Part shown: positions 28,105 to 37,417 of the stretch, piece by piece
How positions within the stretch are numbered: position 1 is the first letter of the stretch
Layout: the number at the start of each line of letters is the position of its first letter
NCBI GenBank assembly: GCA_964345035.1
Contig: CAYFPO010000006.1
Coordinates: forward strand, 1 to 64,000
DNA from: CAYFPO01 sp964345035
GTDB lineage: Bacteria; Fidelibacterota; Marinisomatia; SCGC-AAA003-L08; GCA-002704045
DNA length: 64,000 nt
Direction: 5' to 3'
Notes under the pieces: generated by a model
Seen by the model: only the letters and a program-made list of their open reading frames with translations
What the model was told of the DNA's origin: nothing
Databases searched by the model: none
Position numbers and translations under genes: made by a program

Positions 28105-28727
28105 TGACAAATATTTGCGTTTTTGCATCTGGAACTGGTTCAAATTTTAAATCCATCCATTCATCAACAATTATGCAGGATCATCCTGGTAAAATTGTGT
28201 TACTCGTATCGAATAATCCAAATTGTGGAGCAGTAAAATATGCATCACAAAATGATATTCAAACGGAAATTTTCAATACATTTCGGTACCCGGACATCAC
28301 GGAATATTCTGACAATTTACTTCAAGTATTGAATAGAATGGAAATTGAATTGATACTTCTGGCTGGATATATAAAAAAAATTCCTGATAAAATTGTGGAT
28401 ACATTTAATAACAAAATTTTAAATATACATCCCGCATTGCTGCCAAAGTTTGGCGGGAGAGGCTTTTTTGGAATGAAAGTACATGAAGCAGTTATACAAT
28501 CAGGAGAAATATGGTCTGGAGTCACAATACATTTTGTAAATAAAGAATATGATTGTGGTCCAATTCTTGTACAAAAATCAGTTTCTGTACATAAAGAAGA
28601 TACTGCAGAAACGCTTTCAAATCGGGTATTGGAAGTAGAACACAAAATTTATCCTGAAGCAGTGAAAGCATTTTGTGAAAACAGAATAAAATGGATAAAT
28701 AATAAACCTGAAATTTTGGAAAATTAA
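28104..28727 (+). CDS. purN: Phosphoribosylglycinamide formyltransferase
   Basis: This enzyme transfers the formyl group of 10-formyl-tetrahydrofolate to glycinamide ribonucleotide in purine synthesis. The start (ICVFASGTGSNFKSI) contains the phosphate-binding GTGSN loop. The catalytic region is LNIHPALLPKFGG, with the conserved Asn and His. GVTIHFVNKEYDCGPIL provides the catalytic aspartate. The length of 207 is normal. purH starts directly after the stop, so steps 3 and 9-10 of the pathway are adjacent. Confidence 0.93.
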   Translation: MTNICVFASGTGSNFKSIHSSTIMQDHPGKIVLLVSNNPNCGAVKYASQNDIQTEIFNTFRYPDITEYSDNLLQVLNRMEIELILLAGYIKKIPDKIVDTFNNKILNIHPALLPKFGGRGFFGMKVHEAVIQSGEIWSGVTIHFVNKEYDCGPILVQKSVSVHKEDTAETLSNRVLEVEHKIYPEAVKAFCENRIKWINNKPEILEN

Positions 28728-30257
28728 ATGATTAAAAAAGCATTATTAAGTGTCTGGGATAAAGAGGGTATTGTCAAACTTGGTGAATTCCTAAATGAAC
28801 AAGGTGTGGAATTGATTTCGACCGGCGGGACCCAGCAAGCGTTGGAAAGTGCTGGACTCAACGTAACACCCGTAGAAGAAATTACTGAAGTTGGATCTAT
28901 AATGAATGGCAGAGTGAAAACACTGCATCCAAAATTATTTGGGGGTATTCTTATTGACAAAACAAATAAAATTCACAAAGGAGATTTGGAAACAATTGGT
29001 GGCAGTCCAATTGATGTAGTGGTTGTCAATTTTTATCCTTTCCAACAGGAAGCAGTGAATAAGAAGTTATCAATTGGAGAAGCGATCGATTTTATTGATA
29101 TAGGTGGACCTTCTATGATCAGGGCAGCAGCAAAAAATCATAAAAATGTGGTACCAATCTGTCATCCGGATCAGTATGATGATTTTATCCAGGTATTTAC
29201 TTTTAATAATGGAGAGATCCCAATAAAAAAACGGATCGAATATGCACAAATTGTATTTGAGATGACATCACAGTATGAACAGGTAATTTCAGGATACTTT
29301 TCTAATAATTCTGAAAAAATTCCTGCAAGATTGAATTTAAACCTTTCTCTGAAGGAAAAATTACGATATGGTGAAAACCCTCACCAATCTGCAGGGTATT
29401 ATCAAAATAATATTGACAATTTACCCTGGGTTCAACATCAGGGGAAAATGTTATCATTTAATAACTATGCCGATATAGAATCTGCAGTGAGCATAGTTAA
29501 TGAATTCACGGAACCTGCTTGCTGCATCATTAAGCATGCAAATCCTTGTGGATTTGGTGTTTCAGATTCTCCATTGTCTGCATATAGAAAAGCAGTGGCA
29601 ACAGACCCTGTAAGTTATTTCGGCGGAATAGTTGGATTTAATAGAGAGATAGATGATTGTACTGCAGTCGAATTAAATAAATCATTTCTTGAGTGCATTA
29701 TTGCACCTTCCTTTGCGGATAGTGTTAAGGATATTTTTTCCAGTAAAAAAAATCTAAGAATATTAACAATGGATGATAAATCTGATGAAGGATTATATTC
29801 ATTAAAATCAGTGGCAGGAGGTTATTTGTTGCAGGAAAAAGACAGATTACAAGGAGAATTAGAAAACTTAGAAATAGTTACCAAACGGCACCCTGAAGTA
29901 AATGAAGTAAGGGCATTTAATTTAGGGTGGAAGTTAGTCAGCCATGTAAAATCAAACGGAATTGTATTCGCAACATCAGATCGGTTGGTTGGAGTGGGTG
30001 CAGGGCAAATGTCCCGTGTTGATTCTGTTAAATTAGCTGTTCAAAAAGCAGGTGAAAGTGGGTTATCTTTAGAGGGTTCGATAATGGCTTCAGATGCATT
30101 TTTCCCATTTCCAGATGGAATTGAAATTGCTGCTGAAGTCGGAATTACTGCTGTTATTCAACCAGGAGGATCTGTAAAAGACAAGGATGTCATTGAAACA
30201 GCTGACAAACTGAATTTGTGTATGGCTTTTACTGGAACCCGCCACTTTTATCATTAA
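28728..30257 (+). CDS. purH: Bifunctional AICAR transformylase / IMP cyclohydrolase
   Basis: An N-terminal MGS-like IMP cyclohydrolase domain (residues about 1-190; ISTGGTQQAL, GRVKTLHPKLFGGIL, DIGGPSMIRAAAKN) is followed by the AICAR transformylase domain (LRYGENPHQSAGYY, CIIKHANPCGFG with the catalytic Lys-His, and SDAFFPFPDGIE). It catalyses the last two steps to IMP. The length of 509 residues is typical. Confidence 0.96.
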   Translation: MIKKALLSVWDKEGIVKLGEFLNEQGVELISTGGTQQALESAGLNVTPVEEITEVGSIMNGRVKTLHPKLFGGILIDKTNKIHKGDLETIGGSPIDVVVVNFYPFQQEAVNKKLSIGEAIDFIDIGGPSMIRAAAKNHKNVVPICHPDQYDDFIQVFTFNNGEIPIKKRIEYAQIVFEMTSQYEQVISGYFSNNSEKIPARLNLNLSLKEKLRYGENPHQSAGYYQNNIDNLPWVQHQGKMLSFNNYADIESAVSIVNEFTEPACCIIKHANPCGFGVSDSPLSAYRKAVATDPVSYFGGIVGFNREIDDCTAVELNKSFLECIIAPSFADSVKDIFSSKKNLRILTMDDKSDEGLYSLKSVAGGYLLQEKDRLQGELENLEIVTKRHPEVNEVRAFNLGWKLVSHVKSNGIVFATSDRLVGVGAGQMSRVDSVKLAVQKAGESGLSLEGSIMASDAFFPFPDGIEIAAEVGITAVIQPGGSVKDKDVIETADKLNLCMAFTGTRHFYH

Positions 30258-30266
30258 TGAGGTATT

Positions 30267-31289
30267 ATGTTTAATAAATTTAATTTCCTTTCAAATTTAA
30301 TAACCGGGGATATTGCAATAGATTTGGGAACTGCCAATACGCTTATTTGGGCAAAAGGTCAGGGGGTATTAGTAAATGAACCATCGATCGTTGCAATGGA
30401 TGTAGTAAATAATAAAGTCATAGCAGTAGGGCATGAAGCCAATCGAATGGTTGGGAAAACCCCCAGCAGCATCAAAACAATCCGTCCATTGAAAGATGGT
30501 GTAATTGCTGACTTTAAAATGGCAGATGGAATGATTCAGGGTTTTATACGAAAAATGAATCTTAGCAGGATTGCCCGTCCCAGAATGGTCATTTGCATTC
30601 CTTCAGGGGTTACTGATGTAGAGCGGCGTGCAGTCCGTGATTCAGCAGAGCATGCAAATGCAAGTGAAGTGCACCTCATTCAAGAACCAATTGCTGCTGC
30701 AATTGGAATCGGAATTGATATTAGTGAACCGCGTGGGAATATGATTGTTGACATTGGTGGAGGAACCACTGAAATAGCAGTCATCTCACTCAATGATATT
30801 GTGGAGTTGGAACCCATTAGGATTGCCGGAGATGAACAAAATTCTGCAGTAGTTGATTGGTTCAGAAACGAACATAAGCTTGAGGTTGGTGCACGAACAG
30901 CAGAATTAATTAAAATTACAGTAGGAGCAGCTATACGGTCCAAAGGTCAACCAATAGCTGTCAAAGGCAGGGATATGGTCTCCGGAATTCCCAAGACTAT
31001 TGAAGTTCCTTCTGATGAAATCCGCATTGCAATAAAAGATACAATAACCCAAATTACCAATGCAATCACACGAGCACTGGAAAGAACTCCTCCGGAATTA
31101 TCTTCTGATATAATTGATTATGGAATTATATTAACAGGAGGGGGTGCATTGTTAAAAGGATTTGATCAACATATCCGAAATAAAACTGGACTTCCGGTTC
31201 ATGTTGCAGAAGACCCGCTCCTGTCAGTAGTGAAAGGAACGGGGATAGTATTGGATAATTTGAAAAAATATAAAGAAATTCTACTGTAA
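30267..31289 (+). CDS. mreB: Rod shape-determining protein MreB
   Basis: The bacterial actin homologue that positions cell-wall synthesis. The nucleotide-binding motifs are DLGTANTLIW (phosphate 1), DIGGGTTEIAV (phosphate 2) and ILTGGGALLKGFD (adenosine). The N-terminal tail FNKFNFLSNLITG may act as a membrane anchor. The length of 340 is usual. The presence of mreBCD with mrdA and rodA in this order predicts a rod-shaped cell. Confidence 0.97.
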   Translation: MFNKFNFLSNLITGDIAIDLGTANTLIWAKGQGVLVNEPSIVAMDVVNNKVIAVGHEANRMVGKTPSSIKTIRPLKDGVIADFKMADGMIQGFIRKMNLSRIARPRMVICIPSGVTDVERRAVRDSAEHANASEVHLIQEPIAAAIGIGIDISEPRGNMIVDIGGGTTEIAVISLNDIVELEPIRIAGDEQNSAVVDWFRNEHKLEVGARTAELIKITVGAAIRSKGQPIAVKGRDMVSGIPKTIEVPSDEIRIAIKDTITQITNAITRALERTPPELSSDIIDYGIILTGGGALLKGFDQHIRNKTGLPVHVAEDPLLSVVKGTGIVLDNLKKYKEILL

Positions 31290-31291
31290 AA

Positions 31292-32071
31292 TTGTTTTCT
31301 TTCCTCAGGATTCTGCATCAATACAGGGACCTGTTTGCATTGATCCTGACCTCGTCAATATCACTTTATCTTTTGTTCTCCAATGATGTTCCTGCAGTCC
31401 ATTCATTACAGAGTAAAGTATCCGATATCTATATAACAATTTTAAAACCCCAACAATGGTATAGAGAAATTATTTCCGTAAAGGAGGAAAATCGTGTCCT
31501 TAAGGAAAAAATAACTCAGTTGAATTTACATAATCTTAGGTTGGAGCATTTTGCTCATGAAAACCGTCGATTAAAAGAGATGTTAAATTTCTCTAAAGAA
31601 TCAATTTGGAATCTCAGACCGGCGAATATTGTCAGGCAGAGTTTCTCTCCATCAACTCATTCATTCACAATAAATATCGGGGTGAAAGAGGGTATTGCGA
31701 AAAATCACGCTGCGATTGATATGAATGGATTAATAGGTAAAACCTATATTGTTGGAGAACAATCAACAATAATACAGACTTTGACAGACAAAAATTTCAG
31801 AGTATCGATTCGTGTTGGTGAAAACAGAATACTTGGAATATTTCACCCTACTCATGGGGCTTATGGAGTTTTAGAAGGGATACCTAAAAGTCAGTCAGTA
31901 TCTGAAAACAATATTGTTGTAACTTCCGGTATTTCTGATATATATCCGCCGGATATTCCAGTTGCAAAAGTGATATCTGTATCAATTAATCCTAATCAAT
32001 TATTCCAAAATATTGTGGTTGAAATTTTAGCAGATATCTACAACCCTGATTATGTGTTTGTGATAGAATGA
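31292..32071 (+). CDS. mreC: Rod shape-determining protein MreC
   Basis: One N-terminal membrane helix (LFALILTSSISLYLLFS) is followed by a coiled-coil stretch (KEENRVLKEKITQLNLHN) and the MreC beta-domain (IKNHAAIDMNGLIGKT-like: VKEGIAKNHAAIDMNGLIGK). The TTG start at 31292, two bases after mreB, keeps the helix intact. MreC sits in the periplasm and links the MreB filament to PBP2 and RodA. It overlaps mreD by four bases. Confidence 0.92.
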   Translation: MFSFLRILHQYRDLFALILTSSISLYLLFSNDVPAVHSLQSKVSDIYITILKPQQWYREIISVKEENRVLKEKITQLNLHNLRLEHFAHENRRLKEMLNFSKESIWNLRPANIVRQSFSPSTHSFTINIGVKEGIAKNHAAIDMNGLIGKTYIVGEQSTIIQTLTDKNFRVSIRVGENRILGIFHPTHGAYGVLEGIPKSQSVSENNIVVTSGISDIYPPDIPVAKVISVSINPNQLFQNIVVEILADIYNPDYVFVIE

Positions 32072-32559
32072 ATTATAAAGAAATTATCAAATACACACTA
32101 ATCATAATTGGTGTGATAGCTTTTCAAATATTTTTCCCTTCTGTTTATTATCTAAATTATAAAATTTCACCCGATTTTATGTTGTTGATGCTTACCTTTA
32201 TTGCATTCAGGATAAATCGATATAACTGTATTATTCTTGGATTTCTAATAGGGTTACTACAGGACACTATAACACAAATTGAATTATTTGGTATTTATGC
32301 ATTCATTAAACCAATTACTGTATTTGCAATTTGCAGTATGAGGAATGTGATTAAAATCTGGCCAAAATCTATTATCTTAATACTGATTTCATTGAGCTAT
32401 CTTTTGCATTTTACACTTTATTATTATATAAAATTGAACGGAACATCCACAAGTATCCTCATCGGAGGGAATCTTGTCGTAATACATACAGTTATTAATT
32501 TTGTATTTTTGTTTCTTTTGGATAAACTAATTCTTCCTCTTAAATCATCTTTGGAATAA
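32068..32559 (+). CDS. mreD: Rod shape-determining protein MreD
   Basis: A 163-residue integral membrane protein with about five helices and the MreD-like core GFLIGLLQDTITQIELFGIY. It is identified mainly by position between mreC and mrdA and by this G-x-x-x-D core, since MreD sequences diverge. It overlaps mreC by four bases and ends directly before the PBP2 start. Confidence 0.88.
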   Translation: MNYKEIIKYTLIIIGVIAFQIFFPSVYYLNYKISPDFMLLMLTFIAFRINRYNCIILGFLIGLLQDTITQIELFGIYAFIKPITVFAICSMRNVIKIWPKSIILILISLSYLLHFTLYYYIKLNGTSTSILIGGNLVVIHTVINFVFLFLLDKLILPLKSSLE

Positions 32560-34338
32560 ATGAGATCACATAATCCAATACCATCTCATAGAAGTCGAAT
32601 AATAATTGCTTCTGCAGGATTGTTTATGGTGATACTATTAGGTAAATACTTCAAAGTTCAAGTGATTGATTATAATAAATATGTTTATCAGTCTCGAAAG
32701 AACAGTATCAGACAGGTAATTACAAAAGCTCCCCGAGGTATTATTTATGATTTAAATGGTCTACCCCTTGTTGATAATCGTCCAATATTTGACCTTCAGG
32801 TAATTCCCGAGGATGTAAAGAAGGACTTTAACTATGATTTATTGTATTCAATTACCGGGATTCAGAAGGAAGAAATTCAGAATAAGATAAATAATAAGAA
32901 AAAGTCTATCAGCAGATTCAGACCCATGCTTTTAAAACGGCATGTAAGTTATCTGGAAATGTCTAAACTCCAGGAGAATTTACTTGATTTTCCAGGTATG
33001 GTATTTGATCAACTTCCAGCGAGAATTTATCCCAATAATGCAAATTTGTCACACACTCTTGGGTATTTACGAGAAGTTACCGAAGAACAATTAAATTTAA
33101 AGCAATCGAAGCTTTTATATAATATGCGGGACATTTACGGGGCATCCGGAATTGAATTTGAATATGAAAATTTATTGCGCGGGATTGATGGTCTGGAATA
33201 TCATACTGTGGATTTGTATGGCAGAGATCATGGCATAATTCCTAATGAAATTAAATATAACCAAAAATCAGGTGAACCAGTAAAGTTGACAATTGACAGT
33301 AAATTGCAGCATTTTGCAGAACAACAATTAGCTGGTTTAACAGGCGCACTAATTTGTATGAATCCTAATTCTGGTGAAATTCTTACTTTAGTCAGTGCAC
33401 CGGATTTTGATTTGAATTCATTTGTGGGACCAATACCAGCAGAAATATGGAAAACGTGGAACACCGATGACAGGAAACCTCTAATGAACCGAGTGATTAA
33501 TGGTACTTATCCACCTGGATCTGTATTTAAAATTGTAACTGCGGCTCTGGTTCTTGAAACCAAAAAAGTAAATCAGTTCAAAATCTATGATTGTAATGGG
33601 AAATACCATTTTGGAGATAGAATTTATCATTGTTGGAATGAAACCGGCCACGGCGAGGTTAATTTATCAGATGCAATAAAATATTCCTGTAATATATATT
33701 TTTACAAAGTAATCCAACAATTCAGATTAAGTGAGTGGGTTGAAATGTCAGAAAAATTTGGATTTGGCACACCAACGGGAATCGACCTACAGAACGAATC
33801 ATCAGGAGTAGTTCCAAATAAAAAATATATGGATGAAAAGTATACCAGCCGAGGTTGGGCATTCGGAAGTTTATTGAATTTTGTATTAGGACAGGGTGAC
33901 CTTTTAACAACTCCAATCCAGGTTTGTCAGATGATGAATTTAATTGCATCAGGAGGCAAAACATATCAACCACATTTAGTACCTTTTGGTAATATTGGTC
34001 AACTACACCTTAATTTAAAAACCAGTACCTGGGAATTTATTAATATGTCACTGATGCGTGTTGTAAATGAAACAAATGGAACCGGGAAAAATGCTCAAAT
34101 TGTCAATGGTGGTCTGGTTTATGGCAAAACCGGAACAGCACAAAACCCCCATGGAGAGCCACATTCATGGTTCAGTGGATTTGTAGAAACAGATTCAGGA
34201 CTTAAAATGACTCTGGCTGTGATAGTTGAAAATGGTGGAAAAGGATCAGCAACTGCAGCACCAATTGCTAAGGAAATATTTCAAAAATTTATTGATTTAA
34301 ATTCAATGAGTATAATCTCAATTAGTGATGCTGAATAA
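32560..34338 (+). CDS. mrdA: Penicillin-binding protein 2 (rod-complex transpeptidase)
   Basis: A short cytoplasmic end and one membrane helix (IIIASAGLFMVILLGKYF) precede the pedestal domain. The transpeptidase domain has SVFK (S321, K324), SCN (S376, N378) and KTG at 523-525. It cross-links peptidoglycan during cell elongation with RodA, which follows and overlaps by 14 bases. The 592-residue length agrees with family members. Confidence 0.95.
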   Translation: MRSHNPIPSHRSRIIIASAGLFMVILLGKYFKVQVIDYNKYVYQSRKNSIRQVITKAPRGIIYDLNGLPLVDNRPIFDLQVIPEDVKKDFNYDLLYSITGIQKEEIQNKINNKKKSISRFRPMLLKRHVSYLEMSKLQENLLDFPGMVFDQLPARIYPNNANLSHTLGYLREVTEEQLNLKQSKLLYNMRDIYGASGIEFEYENLLRGIDGLEYHTVDLYGRDHGIIPNEIKYNQKSGEPVKLTIDSKLQHFAEQQLAGLTGALICMNPNSGEILTLVSAPDFDLNSFVGPIPAEIWKTWNTDDRKPLMNRVINGTYPPGSVFKIVTAALVLETKKVNQFKIYDCNGKYHFGDRIYHCWNETGHGEVNLSDAIKYSCNIYFYKVIQQFRLSEWVEMSEKFGFGTPTGIDLQNESSGVVPNKKYMDEKYTSRGWAFGSLLNFVLGQGDLLTTPIQVCQMMNLIASGGKTYQPHLVPFGNIGQLHLNLKTSTWEFINMSLMRVVNETNGTGKNAQIVNGGLVYGKTGTAQNPHGEPHSWFSGFVETDSGLKMTLAVIVENGGKGSATAAPIAKEIFQKFIDLNSMSIISISDAE

Positions 34339-35557
34339 ATTTTATTCCAACCGCCCTAACCTGAAGATTCAATGGTCGATATTTCTGCCTGCAATAGGTT
34401 TAATTTTTATTGGCATGGTAACACTTTGGAGTACAAAAGGAGACGGAGATCTGATTTCTTCTACCTTTTACAGGCAATTGATACATTTGGGTATTGGGTT
34501 AATATTATTCTATGTTATACAGTTTTTCAGGGTAACATTTTTTTATGAATTCGCATACATCTTTTATATAGGATTATTACTCCTGTTATTTGCAACAATT
34601 TTTATGCCTGAAATATCAGGTTCAACCAGATGGATTATATTAGGACCAATACAATTTCAACCTGCAGAATTTGGAAAAATTATATTAATTTTCGTCCTCG
34701 CAAAATATTTAGCAGATTTTCATGAAAATTCAAATCATTGGAAATTGATTACTGCTGCTCTTGCAATTGCCATTGTACCTGCCTTAATGATTTTTAAGCA
34801 ACCTGATTTAGGAACAGCAATTATTTTTCCTGCAGTAACATATCCAATGCTGTATTGGTCTGGAATTAGACCGTTTCATTTGTTTATAATTTCTGCACCT
34901 GCTCTCAGTGTTATGGCTGCATTTAATTTAACACTGTTTTACTTCTGGGTGATAGTGCTGGTAATTATTTTATTTCTGGGACAGCCAAAATTAAAAACCG
35001 GTGTGTTTCTATTTATCTTGAATGTTGGGTTTGGCACCTTGTCTACAGTTTTATGGGAAAGGTTATATCCGCATCAAAAGGCAAGAATTTTTACTTTTTT
35101 GGATCCATCGAGAGATCCCCAGGGCGCTGGATATCAGATAATTCAATCCATCACAGCCATTGGATCAGGAGGATTTTCTGGTAAAGGCTTTGGGCAGGGA
35201 TCACAAACTCACCTCAGATTTTTACCTGTCAGAGATACAGATTTCATTATTTCTGTTATTGGTGAAGAGCATGGGTTTATTGGTATCTTTGTTGTTATAT
35301 TGCTATTCTTTATTATGATATATTGGATGATAAATCATGCACTAAGATTAAGTAATCGTTATAGTAGTTTTACGGTAATTGGATTGGCATCAATTATTTT
35401 TGTTCATGTATTGGTCAATATGGGTATGGTAATTGGTTTACTGCCTGTCACAGGATTGCCCATTCCATTTATCAGTTATGGCGGTTCTTTTTTACTTTCC
35501 ATGGTTTGTTTGGTGGCAATTACTAACAATTTAATCAACAATGACATAGAACTGTGA
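34325..35557 (+). CDS. rodA: Peptidoglycan glycosyltransferase RodA (SEDS family)
   Basis: A membrane protein with about ten helices. SEDS features include STRWIILGPIQFQPAEFGKI, GTLSTVLWERL, PVRDTDFIISVIGEEHGFIG (with the catalytic aspartate loop) and GLPIPFISYGGS near the end. RodA polymerises glycan strands with PBP2. The start is GTG at 34325 or the adjacent ATG at 34328. It is the last gene of the rod cluster, followed by a 91-base gap. Confidence 0.95.
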   Translation: MMLNKFYSNRPNLKIQWSIFLPAIGLIFIGMVTLWSTKGDGDLISSTFYRQLIHLGIGLILFYVIQFFRVTFFYEFAYIFYIGLLLLLFATIFMPEISGSTRWIILGPIQFQPAEFGKIILIFVLAKYLADFHENSNHWKLITAALAIAIVPALMIFKQPDLGTAIIFPAVTYPMLYWSGIRPFHLFIISAPALSVMAAFNLTLFYFWVIVLVIILFLGQPKLKTGVFLFILNVGFGTLSTVLWERLYPHQKARIFTFLDPSRDPQGAGYQIIQSITAIGSGGFSGKGFGQGSQTHLRFLPVRDTDFIISVIGEEHGFIGIFVVILLFFIMIYWMINHALRLSNRYSSFTVIGLASIIFVHVLVNMGMVIGLLPVTGLPIPFISYGGSFLLSMVCLVAITNNLINNDIEL

Positions 35558-35648
35558 GTAAATAATTGCTCTGTCTGTTTTGTTATTTGTAAATTTAGGG
35601 CTAGAACATGATTGAAATTCTGTTAACAATATTTAATCAGGAACTAAC

Positions 35649-36569
35649 ATGAACCATCGTTCAATTCAAAATAAAAAATACCTATCCATGATTTCATTAT
35701 TTTTCGCGGTATATTGTACTCAAATACCACGAACGGTACCGGCTGAAGAACCGGACTATCTTTTGAACAGTAGTGCTTATGAAAAATCCCGTGAGAACAG
35801 TCGGGAAGTGAAAAAGCTGAAAGCTTCCATGTTAAAACAAGCAGATCAAATTGATTCACTTTTTATTGTAATGGAAACTGTGATCAGGGAAGTTAAGCAT
35901 CAAAAAATGAAATCTTCTGAATTAAAATCCGTTGTTGAAAATGACCTGCATCGCCTGAGAAGTGATATTGTTGCAGACAGGGACAGCATGGATATTGAAC
36001 TGACAAATACACTTGTCAGAATTCAAAATAAGTTGCGAATCCTGGAAGATAGAGCATCTTATACAGATAGTACTAATTTTGAAATTCTAAATATGTTGGT
36101 TATGTTTGAAAATAAAATTACATCATTGACGGATAGTTATCGTGAAATTTCAGAACTAACCACGAAGGGTAGTATTGAAAATGTTGAAGTACTGAGTGAT
36201 GCTGAATATAGAGAAATGTATATTGAGGGGTTATCTACATATCAAAATGGTGAATATGAAAAATCCCTTAAAATATTTAATGACCTAATCGATATTAATC
36301 CTGTCCATGATTTGGCCGATAATTGTCAATATTGGATAGGAGAAGTGTATTATGGCATGAAAGATTATAAAAGAAGCATTAAGGAATTTGAGAAAGTATT
36401 TACATTTTCAGGTTCTAATAAAGATGATGATTCACAATATAAGCTCGGTTTATGTTACATCAATATTGGTAATAAAAGCCGTGCAAAAGATGAATTTCAA
36501 AAACTATTGGAAATTTATCCAAATAGCGAATATTATCAGAAATCAAAACAATATCTCCAACAACTTTAA
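35649..36569 (+). CDS. CpoB/YbgF-like protein: exported, coiled coil plus TPR
   Basis: The N-terminus is a signal-like segment (YLSMISLFFAVYC), possibly a lipoprotein although the residue before the cysteine is unusual. Residues about 45-180 are charged and helical, a likely coiled coil. The C-terminal 110 residues hold tetratricopeptide units: GLSTYQNGEYEKSLKIFNDL, YWIGEVYYGMKDYKRSIKEF and YKLGLCYINIGNKSRAKDEF. This matches YbgF/CpoB architecture, but no Tol-Pal genes are close. A GGA-rich site precedes the start. Confidence 0.75.
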   Translation: MNHRSIQNKKYLSMISLFFAVYCTQIPRTVPAEEPDYLLNSSAYEKSRENSREVKKLKASMLKQADQIDSLFIVMETVIREVKHQKMKSSELKSVVENDLHRLRSDIVADRDSMDIELTNTLVRIQNKLRILEDRASYTDSTNFEILNMLVMFENKITSLTDSYREISELTTKGSIENVEVLSDAEYREMYIEGLSTYQNGEYEKSLKIFNDLIDINPVHDLADNCQYWIGEVYYGMKDYKRSIKEFEKVFTFSGSNKDDDSQYKLGLCYINIGNKSRAKDEFQKLLEIYPNSEYYQKSKQYLQQL

Positions 36570-36582
36570 TTAAGGAACACCT

Positions 36583-37407
36583 ATGGCATTGAAAGTTTTT
36601 TATGTTTCTCCGGAGGTGGCACCGTTTGCAAACACCTGTTTTTTATCCAATTTTTCCAGAAAGATTGCAACTAGATTCCAAGATAATCCGGACATTGAAA
36701 TACGGATATTTCATCCAAAATATGGATTTATCAGTGAAAGAAAATATATACTTAGAGAAGTAATCCGACTAAAAGATTTCCCAATAGTTTTTAACGATGA
36801 GGAAAAGCTGATCACTATTAAATCTGCATTTATCCCTGAGACACGGGTACAGATTTATTTTCTTGAAGATCATTTTTATTTTAAACCTGTATCTGAATTG
36901 ATATATAAAGCCAGGAATGGTAGAGTATATGCTGATAATGCTGAAAAATATGCATTGTTTGCAAAGGTAGCTTTGGAGACGTTAAAACAATTATTATGGG
37001 TGCCGGATGTCATTGCCTGTAATGATTGGCAAACCTCATTTATACCTTATTTGTTTAATAAACAGTATAAAGATGATGGTCCATTTAAAAAGACTAAAAT
37101 TGTATTTATCGCCCACTCGGTAGATGAGTATCGGAATTTTCCTTCTGACTCTTTCTCTACAATAGAATTGGAAACAGAAAAATCCGGAAAAACTCAGGAT
37201 ATGGTACAATCTGCTATACAAAATTCTGACAAAACCATTTGTATAGATTATGACGGGAAATTGACTGCTTCTTTGAACAGATTTAGATCTGTTAAAAATA
37301 CCATTGAGGATTCAAAACATTCAACAATTTCAATCCCAAAATCACCTCGCATGGCAGATTGGAAAGAGATTGTCAGCTCATTTGAAAAAAACCTGAAAAA
37401 AGTTTAA
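36583..37407 (+). CDS. Glycogen/starch synthase N-terminal domain protein (half-length)
   Basis: The beginning MALKVFYVSPEVAPFA is the classic GT5 glycogen synthase start, and ACNDWQTSFIPYLF corresponds to the conserved HDWxxxxxP segment. Full GT5 enzymes are near 480 residues with two Rossmann domains. This protein stops at 274, has only the first, and lacks the ADP-glucose-binding C-terminal half. The usual KTGGL loop is FANTCFLSNF here. Stand-alone N-terminal forms are known in some FCB genomes. Glycogen synthase activity is unlikely; a regulatory or different sugar role is possible. Confidence 0.75.
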   Translation: MALKVFYVSPEVAPFANTCFLSNFSRKIATRFQDNPDIEIRIFHPKYGFISERKYILREVIRLKDFPIVFNDEEKLITIKSAFIPETRVQIYFLEDHFYFKPVSELIYKARNGRVYADNAEKYALFAKVALETLKQLLWVPDVIACNDWQTSFIPYLFNKQYKDDGPFKKTKIVFIAHSVDEYRNFPSDSFSTIELETEKSGKTQDMVQSAIQNSDKTICIDYDGKLTASLNRFRSVKNTIEDSKHSTISIPKSPRMADWKEIVSSFEKNLKKV

Positions 37408-37417
37408 ACCCATACAA

